The notes: a model not told the origin generated them from the sequence alone. 56,972 nucleotides of DNA from Olavius sp. associated proteobacterium Delta 1 (GCA_902749685.1 CACVKW010000217.1:1-56972), one strand, 5' to 3'. Positions 43,199 through 52,486 are shown, numbered from the stretch's first letter. Made by a program: numbers and translations.

Positions 43199-46100
43199 GT
43201 CGGGGATTCTTGTGCTTTACGCGCAATCTCCCGCACCCGGGGATCAGGGTCGTCCACAAATCGGGCGAGGCTTTCTGCGGCTTTGGGGTGAGAGATTTGT
43301 CCCAGCGAAAAGGCGGCCGCCGCCCGCACCTGGGAATCTTGATTTTTACGAAAAATGAATGACCGTTTGGGCAGCAAGAGTTGAAAAAGTGAATCAACAC
43401 ACAGCGGTTTGGCAATCTGGCCCAGCGCCCGACAGCAGGCGATGCGCAATTGATCGCTATCGGTGGAATTTAGCAATGCAATCAAATCGGCCTCTATATT
43501 CGGCGGTCTGAGGTTTCCCAGGCATTTGACGGCACTGGCCGCCAAAGCGGGTTTCTGGCTCTGCAAAAATTCCTGCAGCCATTCAATCACATGGCTGTCT
43601 TCCAAACGCTCCACGACACGATAGGCAGCCCGGCGCACGTTAGCATCATCATCGCCCAGGGCATGGAACAGTTCGGTTTTCAAATCCGAGGTCAGGGTGT
43701 CGATAATCTCCAGAATTCGCGCACGCTCTTCTGCGCTGATTTCCAGCACCAGCAAATGTTTGAGTCGATCGACCGCTTTGGGCCCACATTTTTCCAGCAA
43801 GATGGCTGCGATCTGACGCGCGCGGTAATCATCTTCGCGTTTAATAATCTCGATCAGCATCAGCATCGCCGCAGATCCCAGACTTCCCAGCAATTGTGCG
43901 GCATTGCGCTGTCGCCCAGGATCAGCCGACTTGAGGTCCTCTACCAGAAGCTCCTGAGCCAGCGGCTCCAGCCTTCGATTCATGCTTCTGGCAAACAGTT
44001 GGGTATTGGAATCTTTAGCTTCTTTAAACTTTTGAAATCGTTTGTGCAAATGTCCGAGAGCCCTGGATGCCAGAGGATATTCAACAAACTGAATAAAGAG
44101 TGTTACCAACCGGCTCAGTAACGAAGCCATCTCGACTGTCATCTTGGGATCTTTTTCACTGCCGAATTCAAGTAATAGCGAATCTATCACAATCTTGGCA
44201 AAATCATGCTGATAGGCCAGCGTCAAACGATCCAGCACCTTGCGCCAGACCTCGATGACTTTCTTGCGCATAACCGGTTCACGCCCTTGAAGCCCCAGGT
44301 ATACCCGGTATACGGTCTGCTCAATCAGGGCCGGCTTTCCATCGAAAAATAGATCATTGACCTGTTCGGGCAGCTGCTCCAGGTATTTTTCAAATTGTTC
44401 CGGTGCAATCGGCTCGTCTCTGAGTCCCTTGAGCATAGCCATGGGTTGGTCACCGGCAACCGCTTCTACATTGCCGGCCGACATGCTATGCGCAACCTGA
44501 ATTTCATAAAGCTGCTGATCAAACAAAATGGCGGACAACCCCTGATCCGCTGCCAGATTCGTCCAAAAGTCCGAGTTTACTTCCGTTTCAGGTAAATCAC
44601 CCAGCACCCCGATAAATGTTTCCAGCTGATGGATGGATATAGTTTCCAGAAATGTGAGGCTTTCCAGGCCGATCTCATCAAGCAGACTCTTGAAATTATC
44701 AGTCAGTCCCCGAAACTCCGTTGTACCCGAGGTATCCAGTTTCTCCCCGTTTACCAGCAGGGTGTCTCCTGTCTGTGAAAAAGCCAGAACCCGTTGAAGG
44801 GTGAAAAATCGCTGCATTGTCCCCAGCAGCTTATTAATCGTGTTGGCCACCGATTTGCTTTTTAGCGGATAAAGCTTGATCACCCGGGCAGCAGCAACCA
44901 GCGCACGCAGGATCTCCGGGATGACTTTCATCTCATGCGGACCGAGCGGCGAGGTCAGTTCTGAGGTTGGTGCTGCCGTCGAAGGACCCCGGACACCGGC
45001 AGCGGCGGTACCCTGCCCGGCCCCGACAGCTGCTTTGACCTTCACCGAATATTGTACCTGCTTTAACTCAATATTGCGCAACTGATGTTCGATAGAAAAC
45101 TTTTCCCAAAAACCCGCACCAAATTTATTTTTGCCTGTGTTACCGAGGACCTGCAGCAGGACTTCAAGTTCCTTCTCGGTAAGACCGCTGTGGAATGCGA
45201 TGCCTTTCAGCTCAACGCGATTTAGCAGTTTCAAAAAAGTATCCGCCACCAGCTTAAACTCGGAAACATCGATTTTCTGTCCATTGATCAGGATGGAATT
45301 TTTAACCTGAACAATATTCAAGGTTTCATTGCCTTCCAAAACACTTTCGAGGGAAGCTTTAAACTGGCGGTTGATTTTGACAATTGATTTGCTGCCCGGC
45401 GGATATAGTTTAATATTGCGCACGGCCACCATGAAATCCCGTATAATTTCAGGAATGCGCTTAAAATCATCAGGCTTCAAAGGAATATCTACTTCAGCCG
45501 CCTCACCGGGTGCATCAACCGTATACTCTATGGCTTCCTGACCGTTAAAGTTGCGATTGTTGGCAATGGCCTGCATTTTTTCGTAACGTCCGGCTTTTTG
45601 CTGATTGGTGGAACGCTTAAAATGATATGCCAGTGTTGCCGCGGAAGGCAACAATTGCTGCTCGTAAAGGCCTTCCTGGTAATTGCCGATCCGTTCGTGC
45701 AGCTCGTGCTTACGATCTTGCTCAATAGCTCCGTAAGTGATGGATAGAACCTGTTTTCCCAGGATGCTGATAACATCGTCATTGAGTTGAAAATTCGTAC
45801 TGATAAGCCCCTGGGCACGCGCCTGGTCAATAAATTCCAATACCTTGGCTTCCATTTGTTCAGAGCTTCCCACCAGCATGCTTAGGGAGACGTCCCCGCC
45901 AAGGGCCGAAACCTGATCTAAAATCAGGCGGCTTTCTTCATCCAGTGCCGCAATTTTATGGGAAACAATCTCTTCCAGAGTTTTGGGCAAATATCCTTCT
46001 TCAAGGGTTTCGAGGGTCCATTGCTGGCCCATCAGGGTAATTTTGTGATCAAGAACCAGTTTGCGCAATAATTCACTGATAAAAAGCGGATTACCCTGGC

Positions 46101-47448
46101 TGATGCGGGCCAGCTCTCCATCGAAACCCTGCGGCAGGGTGATGTTCGGGAACAAGGCATGGATGTGTTTGGCAATGTCGTCAGCGCTCAGCGGCGTAAG
46201 GGTCAGCTTGCGGATGCCGAGTGGCTCTTGATAGATCTCGCAGAATCTTCGCAGGGGAATCTTATGTTCGGCACTGTCGGGTTCCTGGCTGCTGTCGGCC
46301 GCCGCGCAGACACACAAAGAAAATTTGTTGAGCTGTAACAGCTGGCGCAGCAGAAGCAGGGAGGCCTCGTCTGCGAAATGCAGATCATCCAGAAACAAAA
46401 TAACCGGACGGCTGCCGGCTGCCTTCATAAATAGATGGGCCAGTGCTGAAAAAATGCCCTTGCGATTCGTGGACTCATCTTCATCTTTTGCCGGTGTTGC
46501 ATCCGGTGCCAGTTGCGGCAGGAACCGGGCAATATAGGCCAGGTGCGCTTCCTTAAGGCTGGAAATTATAGCGGTCCCCTGGTCTCCTCGATAGTTCAGC
46601 AGATTGACCAGGATTCTGGTCATCAGGTAGTAAGGTCGAAACATTTCCTGAGGATCACCGCTGACTTTTACGCGCCAGGCTTTGGTGCGTGCCAGACTAC
46701 GCCGTATTGTCTCTAAAAACTCGGATTTCCCAATGCCGGCCGTGCCTTCAGCAATCAGCATCTTGTTTTGTTTCTGCCCGAACTTGTTCAAAGCTTCGGT
46801 TACCTCGAACAGCTGAGGGCCTCGGCCCACCAGTTTGACCTCTTCGAGCTGATTGATGGCGGTTTTGTCAAATACGGCCTCCTGAACAACCTCACCAGCA
46901 TTCACCAGGCAGTCCCGTCCGATACTTTTGGCAAAATATAGGGCAACATCCGCCTGTTGTACCAGGCTTTTGCCGGTTTTCGCGTCTTCGGGAGCCGATG
47001 CAATCCCGAGACTCAGCGTTATTGGCAGGGCCTTACCATTACCGTTTGGTCGGAAGGGTTCCGAGCGAACTTTATTGAGCAGACGATTACCCATTTTCAG
47101 GGCCGATTGTTTGTCGCAATGCGCAAACAACATCATGAATTCATCACCGGCGTATCGAATGGGCAGTCCCTCTTCACCGGTCACCGCACGCAGCATGTCC
47201 GCCACCCAGATCAGCGCCGCATCCCCGACCTGATGCCCGTATGTGTCGTTAACACCTTTAAAATTGTCAACGTCTATCATAATTAACGATAGGGGATCTT
47301 TGGAAAGCTTGTCCCAGGATACTTTGGCATGGAAGTATTGCAAGAGAAATCGCCGGTTGTAAATACTGGTGAGTTCATCCTCAAAGACCAGGCGTGTGGG
47401 ATCTTTACCCGTAAATTCAAGCAGATTGGCAAGGTCTTGTTGTTGCAT
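43171..47448 (-). CDS. Giant signalling protein: GGDEF, STAND-type ATPase, duplicated module, HEAT repeats
   Basis: 1425 residues, no signal peptide or membrane segment. A GGDEF domain (about 20-185) has the site RYAGDEF at 98-104; AGDEF variants can make c-di-GMP, and no RxxD inhibitory site is seen. Next is an AAA_16/STAND-like ATPase (about 205-610) with Walker A GTAGIGKS (235-242), Walker B PVILFLDDLHFAD (348-360) and ALDEESRLILDQVSAL as in adenylate-cyclase/MalT-type regulators. A roughly 145-residue module follows twice (662-805 and 840-990), sharing IPEII/LR, IKLYPxxSKS, I/LLxNGxKxD and FW. HEAT-like helical repeats fill about 1100-1415. The last residues AGRAAIEN and the stop lie in an intergenic repeat. 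A sensor/output role is inferred. Confidence 0.85.
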   Translation of the reverse strand: MQQQDLANLLEFTGKDPTRLVFEDELTSIYNRRFLLQYFHAKVSWDKLSKDPLSLIMIDVDNFKGVNDTYGHQVGDAALIWVADMLRAVTGEEGLPIRYAGDEFMMLFAHCDKQSALKMGNRLLNKVRSEPFRPNGNGKALPITLSLGIASAPEDAKTGKSLVQQADVALYFAKSIGRDCLVNAGEVVQEAVFDKTAINQLEEVKLVGRGPQLFEVTEALNKFGQKQNKMLIAEGTAGIGKSEFLETIRRSLARTKAWRVKVSGDPQEMFRPYYLMTRILVNLLNYRGDQGTAIISSLKEAHLAYIARFLPQLAPDATPAKDEDESTNRKGIFSALAHLFMKAAGSRPVILFLDDLHFADEASLLLLRQLLQLNKFSLCVCAAADSSQEPDSAEHKIPLRRFCEIYQEPLGIRKLTLTPLSADDIAKHIHALFPNITLPQGFDGELARISQGNPLFISELLRKLVLDHKITLMGQQWTLETLEEGYLPKTLEEIVSHKIAALDEESRLILDQVSALGGDVSLSMLVGSSEQMEAKVLEFIDQARAQGLISTNFQLNDDVISILGKQVLSITYGAIEQDRKHELHERIGNYQEGLYEQQLLPSAATLAYHFKRSTNQQKAGRYEKMQAIANNRNFNGQEAIEYTVDAPGEAAEVDIPLKPDDFKRIPEIIRDFMVAVRNIKLYPPGSKSIVKINRQFKASLESVLEGNETLNIVQVKNSILINGQKIDVSEFKLVADTFLKLLNRVELKGIAFHSGLTEKELEVLLQVLGNTGKNKFGAGFWEKFSIEHQLRNIELKQVQYSVKVKAAVGAGQGTAAAGVRGPSTAAPTSELTSPLGPHEMKVIPEILRALVAAARVIKLYPLKSKSVANTINKLLGTMQRFFTLQRVLAFSQTGDTLLVNGEKLDTSGTTEFRGLTDNFKSLLDEIGLESLTFLETISIHQLETFIGVLGDLPETEVNSDFWTNLAADQGLSAILFDQQLYEIQVAHSMSAGNVEAVAGDQPMAMLKGLRDEPIAPEQFEKYLEQLPEQVNDLFFDGKPALIEQTVYRVYLGLQGREPVMRKKVIEVWRKVLDRLTLAYQHDFAKIVIDSLLLEFGSEKDPKMTVEMASLLSRLVTLFIQFVEYPLASRALGHLHKRFQKFKEAKDSNTQLFARSMNRRLEPLAQELLVEDLKSADPGRQRNAAQLLGSLGSAAMLMLIEIIKREDDYRARQIAAILLEKCGPKAVDRLKHLLVLEISAEERARILEIIDTLTSDLKTELFHALGDDDANVRRAAYRVVERLEDSHVIEWLQEFLQSQKPALAASAVKCLGNLRPPNIEADLIALLNSTDSDQLRIACCRALGQIAKPLCVDSLFQLLLPKRSFIFRKNQDSQVRAAAAFSLGQISHPKAAESLARFVDDPDPRVREIARKAQESPTAGRAAIEN

Positions 47449-47517
47449 AATTTAGAAATACCGATCGGGTAACATCCGAGAAATCGATGATTCCGGATGA
47501 ACAAGGAATTACTAATA

Positions 47518-47546
47518 ATTTTATGCGGTATTCATTTTTTTTGCAA
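47518..47546 (-). promoter_or_regulatory. Predicted promoter of the GGDEF/HEAT gene
   Basis: On the minus strand TTGCAA (47541-47546), 17 bp, TAAAAT (47518-47523). The leader is about 60 nt. No good ribosome binding site precedes the ATG at 47448. Confidence 0.5.
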
Positions 47547-47675
47547 GAAAATACTTAAATAACATATATTATCAGTTAGTTATAATGATCTATGAAAAAA
47601 GTGCAACTAGCGCAGAGGAGGGTAAATTGAATATATCCGCCTAGGGCGGGGGACGGATATCGGAAGTGGGAAGTC

Positions 47676-47706
47676 GGAATGCGGAAATCGGATATTTCCG
47701 CATTCC
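47676..47706. repeat. 13-bp perfect hairpin
   Basis: GGAATGCGGAAAT (47676-47688), loop CGGAT, ATTTCCGCATTCC (47694-47706). It abuts the 47-bp dispersed repeat copy and uses the same words. Possible terminator-like structure downstream of the decayed small ORFs. Confidence 0.7.
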
Positions 47707-47750
47707 GCATTCCAACTTCGACTCGACTGAGCTCGTCGCAGGCCGAATTC
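47704..47750 (-). repeat. 47-bp dispersed repeat, copy 2
   Basis: The reverse complement matches 15207-15253 at 44 of 47 positions (three C/T differences). It lies directly downstream of the interrupted 49-codon ORF. Confidence 0.85.
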
Positions 47751-47754
47751 ATTT

Positions 47755-48166
47755 TCATCTTGCCCTGATCCCGGTGGCGCTGATGCCTTTGATATAGAAC
47801 TTTTCATCGTTGAGAATGCTTAAAAAGATGACCAGGAAGGCCACCGAGGCTTGCAGCATCAAGGGTTTACCCCAACGTTGCAAAAGCCGGAGGGCTTCAA
47901 AGGCAAGGCGTCTGAGGGTGAAGTCGTAGTTCTTTACTTCGAACCCTCAGCAACGCAGGATCTGAAGCTCTCCGGCTTTGCCCCTGGGTAAACAACTTGG
48001 CAAAAAACGATCCCATCCTTCGAATTCACCGATGGGGATATCCAAGAATTAGTCGTATTTCTAGGATATCAGAAATAATTTCAGATCATTATCTACCCTT
48101 TGCCATGTTGTTTATGCAACTAAGGGGTTTATTCTGGTACAGGATGTCCAGGTGTTTGTTGCGCAC
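47755..48166 (-). pseudogene. Small membrane-protein ORF split by the 258-bp element
   Basis: On the minus strand a GTG (48166) directly after a TAG begins MRNKHLDILYQNK, which then enters the 258-bp element and soon stops. On the other side the frame resumes as PLMLQASVAFLVIFLSILND, then EKFYIKGISATGIRAR and TGA (47755-47757). Deleting the element plus one TTTA target copy joins the halves exactly in frame into 49 residues with one hydrophobic helix. This is seen directly. That the intact ORF was a gene is inference; no family was recognised. Confidence 0.6.
47870..48127. mobile_element. 258-bp MITE-like element, copy 1
   Basis: Ends CCCCAACGTTGCA and TGCAACTAAGGGG form imperfect terminal inverted repeats (10 of 13). 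It is flanked on both sides by TTTA (47866-47869 and 48128-48131). The interior is highly foldable: AAGCCGGAGGGCTTC against GAAGCTCTCCGGCTT, TGAGGGT against ACCCTCA, and AACAACTTGGCAAA against TTTGCCATGTTGTT. About 94% identical by eye to 53955-54212, with the same length. No transposase ORF, so non-autonomous. Confidence 0.85.
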
Positions 48167-48529
48167 CTAGCCTGATTTGTGCCTGATATAGGTCGAAAAC
48201 AATCCGTCCAGCAATTGACTGCCGTCAGGTCTGGTAACCAGATCGCTTCGCCCGCTATAGCAATATTGCATCGCTTCCAGCAGCAGGCTGCGCTGGGCCT
48301 TCAGATCTTTGACATGGTAGCTGATTAGATGGATCAATGTCCGTTGTGCTTCCTTCAGGCTTGCCTCTGAAACGGCATCGAAGAGGATTTTGACGGCCTG
48401 CGGTCCGGCAGGCGGCGTATGTGCTGTCGGATCAATGACAGCAGAACGGCATTTTTAAAGCGGCTGCACCAAATTGTAGTTCAGCGCTGACGACAGCTTG
48501 AAAAATTCGGTTAGATCAAATAAAGGCAT
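48167..48529 (-). pseudogene. ORF downstream of the HDOD gene, interrupted by an in-frame stop
   Basis: ATG 48529 follows the HDOD stop by 2 bases; the HDOD C-terminal codons CAG GAG supply the ribosome binding site. Translation gives MPLFDLTEFFKLSSALNYNL, then VQPL and TAA (48455-48457). The same frame continues for 95 codons with coding-like composition (KILFDAVSEASLKEAQRTLI, LLLEAMQYCYSGRSDL) to TAG at 48167-48169. A single TTA to TAA change would explain it. Either a decayed gene of about 120 residues or a 24-residue ORF plus remnant. Family unknown. Confidence 0.5.
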
Positions 48530-48531
48530 TG

Positions 48532-49608
48532 TTACTCCTGCAGTTCCGCTTCAATTTTTTGGACATCGTCCGCCACGGCGTTTGCAAGGTCATTCAGATC
48601 TTGTCCCCGCAGCTTCAATAATTCCAAAATGCCCGGCGCGATTGGATCCAGACCTCCTGACGGCCCGGCTGGATAGCCCGCAGTTTTAGCCAGAACGTCA
48701 GCCAGGTGGATCATACAGGCCAGCTTGTTTTCCTCCGAGCAGGAAGGCTGATGGTGATATCGGATAGCGATAACCTGAGCCTCCGGAAAACGCCAGAGTC
48801 GACACGCCCGGGACATGATCTCGGCATGATCAAACCCGATTATGGATTTTTCGGCTTCAAAAATCGGTAGTCCTTGTTGACTGTCAAACTGCTTAAATTT
48901 ATTCTTGTTTTTAACCACATATGGATCGAGGATAATTTTCCCGGCATCATGCAGCAGGCCGGCGGTAAATGCATCCTCGACCATCCCTTCATTACACGAT
49001 TCGGCTATTCTTTTGGCTGCAAAAGCACAGGCCAGGGAATGCTTCCACATTTCATCGGGGTCGACTCCGTAACCCCGCAACTTTTTATTGAGCAACGCTG
49101 ATGAGGCTGAGATGGTAATCATTTGGCCCAGTGTTCTCTGACCGAGCAAAACCGAGGCATGCGGAATTGAAGATATCATGCCGCTGACCCCGTAATACGC
49201 TGAGTTGGCCAGGGTCAAAACCTTGGCCACCATTGCCTGGTCGGTCTCGATGACCTTGGCCAGGTCCTTTAAGCTCGATTCAGGATCCGACAGAATATCC
49301 CGGGCTTTTAAAATGATATGGGGCATGGGAGGCAGATAGACCAGGCTGCGCAATATTTTGGCTTTAAGGCCCGTAACGTTACCCTGTTTTACGGCATCGA
49401 TTTGTGCTGAATCAGATGCTGTCTGTTGCTCGCTTGAGCGGTCCGCGGGGTGTTGTGGGTGATTCTGCCGATCCAGGCTGAATTTCAATTTCAATGCCAT
49501 CTCGAAATCACAGGCCGGGCAGGATAACTCAACGACATCTTGAGCAGTGACAATCCGGTCTGTTCTGATCCCACTGACCATTCTGCAGTTTGGGCATTCT
49601 ACTTTCAT
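48532..49608 (-). CDS. HDOD-domain signalling protein with N-terminal zinc ribbon
   Basis: 358 residues. The N-terminus has two CxxC knuckles (CPNCRMV and CPACDF), like an MJ0042-type zinc ribbon, then a Ser/Gln-rich linker (about 50-75). The HDOD domain runs from about 80 to 300 (LPPMPHIILKARDILSDPES, VAKVLTLANSAYYG, GLLHDAGKIILDPYV). HDOD proteins are usually non-catalytic regulators linked to c-di-GMP or chemosensory signalling, though here an HD pair is retained in LLHDAGK. Its neighbour upstream in the same direction is a VanZ-like gene on the other strand; the GGDEF protein lies downstream beyond the decayed ORFs. Confidence 0.9.
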   Translation of the reverse strand: MKVECPNCRMVSGIRTDRIVTAQDVVELSCPACDFEMALKLKFSLDRQNHPQHPADRSSEQQTASDSAQIDAVKQGNVTGLKAKILRSLVYLPPMPHIILKARDILSDPESSLKDLAKVIETDQAMVAKVLTLANSAYYGVSGMISSIPHASVLLGQRTLGQMITISASSALLNKKLRGYGVDPDEMWKHSLACAFAAKRIAESCNEGMVEDAFTAGLLHDAGKIILDPYVVKNKNKFKQFDSQQGLPIFEAEKSIIGFDHAEIMSRACRLWRFPEAQVIAIRYHHQPSCSEENKLACMIHLADVLAKTAGYPAGPSGGLDPIAPGILELLKLRGQDLNDLANAVADDVQKIEAELQE

Positions 49609-49808
49609 GACCTGTTTTCCGGAATAGAATTCTTTGGGGTAGAAATTTGACTATCCATTAATTCTAATCAGATACTAGCTAAAAATCAAGCCGCATAAGA
49701 AGATCTTGACAGGCGAAGTGGAAACATCCATAAGATAAAGGTTAAGTGGTTCAGGATTCAACGTTCTGGGTTGAGCCCCCCCCCCAACCAACTCATATCA
49801 AGAAGATT

Positions 49809-50720
49809 ATGATAGCATCTCCCGTCAAAATTACCGTCAACAACGCACTGCAACGAATTATTCTCTGGTCTTCGGTGGTCCTCTACACCGCCTGCCTGCC
49901 TTATGTAATTTTGGCTTATCGTTCGATCGTTAAGCATTTTTCGACCCAGATTGCCGGCAGGATCCCGCTTTTCATAATCATTGCATTGGCGGCAATCTAT
50001 GCCACAATCTGTATTAAAAAAAAAAGGGCCGCAAGCTGTCTCATCGTTCTTGCGGTCAGCGCATTAATTGTTATTTTTGTCATGTACTTTGAAGCCAATG
50101 CCAACAAATATATCCACATTCCCGAATATGTTCTGATGTCCTGGATTTTGTATCATGCACTGGCTCTTGATTACAAAGGCAGCGGCATTCTGCTGCTGGT
50201 TTTTATCTGTGCGGCGATGCTGGGAGTCCTGGATGAAATCATGCAGGGAATGCATCCGCAAAGGACCTATGGCTCGACGGATATGATTATCGACGCTGCC
50301 TCGAGTTTCATCGGCTGCCTGTCGTTAATGGGGCTTAAACAGCCGCTAAAAGGGAATTGGACCTGGTGCAGGGATTTCAGGCAATTCAGGGGTCCTCTTG
50401 CAGTCATTTTCATTGGAGCGGTAACTGCCGTGCCCATGTGCAGCTTTTTGTTCGAGGTTCGGGACCAGGGCGGTTTTATCAATGGTTATCCCCGCTGGCT
50501 GTTGGCCGGAAACAGTCTTTTGGTAGCAGCATGTTTTGCGGTGATCGTGTTTCACTGGCGGCGCAGGCAACATTACGGCATGCCGGGGCCTGAGATTAAA
50601 CCAACCGCTGTTGCCGTTCACACCACAGCTATACTATGGTTAATATGCCCCCTGGCGATTCTGATGAGCATGCATGCCCTGGTTCTGTGGGTGGCGGTGG
50701 CTGGTATAAATTTTCGGTAA
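49809..50720 (+). CDS. VanZ-like membrane protein
   Basis: About 303 residues from ATG 49809, with roughly seven to eight hydrophobic segments. The VanZ-family signature lies mid-protein: GVLDEIMQGMHPQRTYGSTD followed by MIIDAASSFIGC. The function of VanZ-type proteins outside glycopeptide resistance is unknown. The frame is open to GTG 49746, but that extension contains a run of ten C bases (49776-49785) encoding prolines and is probably not translated, or else is subject to slippage. No strong ribosome binding site at either start. Confidence 0.75.
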   Translation: MIASPVKITVNNALQRIILWSSVVLYTACLPYVILAYRSIVKHFSTQIAGRIPLFIIIALAAIYATICIKKKRAASCLIVLAVSALIVIFVMYFEANANKYIHIPEYVLMSWILYHALALDYKGSGILLLVFICAAMLGVLDEIMQGMHPQRTYGSTDMIIDAASSFIGCLSLMGLKQPLKGNWTWCRDFRQFRGPLAVIFIGAVTAVPMCSFLFEVRDQGGFINGYPRWLLAGNSLLVAACFAVIVFHWRRRQHYGMPGPEIKPTAVAVHTTAILWLICPLAILMSMHALVLWVAVAGINFR

Positions 50721-50967
50721 CTATTCTTTAAAAAAATTGGGACAACGATTAGCACAGATCAGCACAGATAAAATTATAGTAGCCTCTACGCCGCAGGCAG
50801 TTCACTTTTGACCTGCAGCCGTTTCCAGGCAAGTCAAAAATATAAAAAATCCTCTGTGAATCGAGCGAAGCCCCGCGTGGCGGAATGCAAGCTCGGTCAA
50901 AGAAAAAAAATTGACGATCCGTGTTCATCCGCGTCCCCTATAATAAAAACGATAGGGGAGAAATTAA

Positions 50968-52425
50968 ATGGAAGAAAAAGTAAAAGCAATATTGGATTAC
51001 TTCGAGCAAATCAATGCTATCCCGCGCTGTTCTAAAAATGAAGAACAGATCGGCCTGTGGTTGAAGCAGTGGGCCGCAGCAAAACAGCTTGCGGTCAATG
51101 AGGATGCAGCCGGCAACCTGCTGGTCACCGTGCCGCCGACACCGGGTTATGAAAATGCACCGGTTATTGTGATTCAGGGCCACATGGACATGGTATGCGA
51201 AAAATCTCCCGACTCGACCCATGATTTTTCCAGGGACCCCATCAAAAATATTATTGACGGCGATTGGCTGCGGGCAGATAACACCACGCTGGGAGCGGAT
51301 AACGGCATTGCCATTGCTCTGGCAATGGCGGTGGCCGGCGATGCCGGCATTGCGCATCCGCCGTTGGAGCTGTTGTTTACGGTGGACGAGGAAACCGGAT
51401 TAAACGGTGCCAAAGAACTCGAAGCCGGATTCATCAAAGGCCGGGTACTGCTTAATGTAGATTCGGAAACCGAAGGCGTGTTCACTGTCGGCTGTGCCGG
51501 AGGAAGACACACGCATATATCCCGTAAGCTGGCGTTGACGGATCTGGCTGAAGAAAGTCAATTTTTCAATTTGAATATCAGCGGATTGCACGGTGGCCAC
51601 TCGGGCATCGATATTATCAAGCAACGGGCCAGCGCCAATAAAATCCTGGCGCGCACCCTGCACCGCTTAGCCGCCGTATACGACATTCAGCTGGTATCAA
51701 TCAAAGGCGGGACCGCTCATAATGCGATTGCCCGGGACGCTGTTGCCGTCTTCGCATGCACCGCCGGGAAATCCGACGATTTAGCCGGGGTGGTTTCCGA
51801 AACTCAACGCACCATCTTAACTGACTATGACACCATTGAAAAAAATTTAGCCATAAACCTGTCGGCGGCCGAATCCGCTGCCCAGCATAAAACGGCCCTG
51901 AGCGCAGCGGAAACCCGGGCCGTCATCAATCTGCTACTAGCCCTGCCCCATGGGGTGATGGGATTGTCAGCTGCTATCACAGACCTGGTAGAAACCTCCA
52001 ACAACCTGGCAACTGTTGAAATAAAAGGAGATTCGCTGCAAATCCTGACCAGCCAGCGCAGTCTGACCGGATCCAGGTTAGATGAGATCAGCGCCACAAT
52101 CGGTGCCACCGCAGCCCTTGCCGACGCGGACACCCGATGTGACAGTGAATACCCACCCTGGACACCGAACATGCAATCCGCTCTGCTTGAGCTCTGCCAG
52201 AAGGTCTATAACCAGGTTTTTGACCAGCAGGCCAAAGTTAAATCGGTTCATGCAGGGTTGGAGTGCGCCATTATCGGAGATAAATACGAGGGAATGGACA
52301 TGATATCATTCGGCCCGGACCTGCGAGACCCCCATTCGCCCAATGAAGGGCTCTATATCCCGTCTCTTGAAAAAATATGGCAATTTATGGTAGCGCTATT
52401 AGAATCATATGGTAGTAAGTACTAG
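50968..52425 (+). CDS. pepD: Aminoacyl-histidine dipeptidase (peptidase D, M20)
   Basis: Cytosolic di-zinc dipeptidase of the M20C group, releasing amino acids from Xaa-His dipeptides. 485 residues, a normal length. Metal and catalytic motifs: VIQGHMDMVCEK, LGADNGIAIALAMAV, FTVDEETGLNGAKEL, LNVDSETEG and HAGLECAIIG. AGGGGAG precedes the ATG. The 247-bp gap upstream holds phrase repeats of the GATTAGCACAGATCAGCACAG type; a 325-bp repeat region follows. Confidence 0.95.
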   Translation: MEEKVKAILDYFEQINAIPRCSKNEEQIGLWLKQWAAAKQLAVNEDAAGNLLVTVPPTPGYENAPVIVIQGHMDMVCEKSPDSTHDFSRDPIKNIIDGDWLRADNTTLGADNGIAIALAMAVAGDAGIAHPPLELLFTVDEETGLNGAKELEAGFIKGRVLLNVDSETEGVFTVGCAGGRHTHISRKLALTDLAEESQFFNLNISGLHGGHSGIDIIKQRASANKILARTLHRLAAVYDIQLVSIKGGTAHNAIARDAVAVFACTAGKSDDLAGVVSETQRTILTDYDTIEKNLAINLSAAESAAQHKTALSAAETRAVINLLLALPHGVMGLSAAITDLVETSNNLATVEIKGDSLQILTSQRSLTGSRLDEISATIGATAALADADTRCDSEYPPWTPNMQSALLELCQKVYNQVFDQQAKVKSVHAGLECAIIGDKYEGMDMISFGPDLRDPHSPNEGLYIPSLEKIWQFMVALLESYGSKY

Positions 52426-52486
52426 TTTAGAGATTAAAGTGGCTGTGTACTGGGAGCAGTTCAATGAATAGCAAATTCTAAATAAC

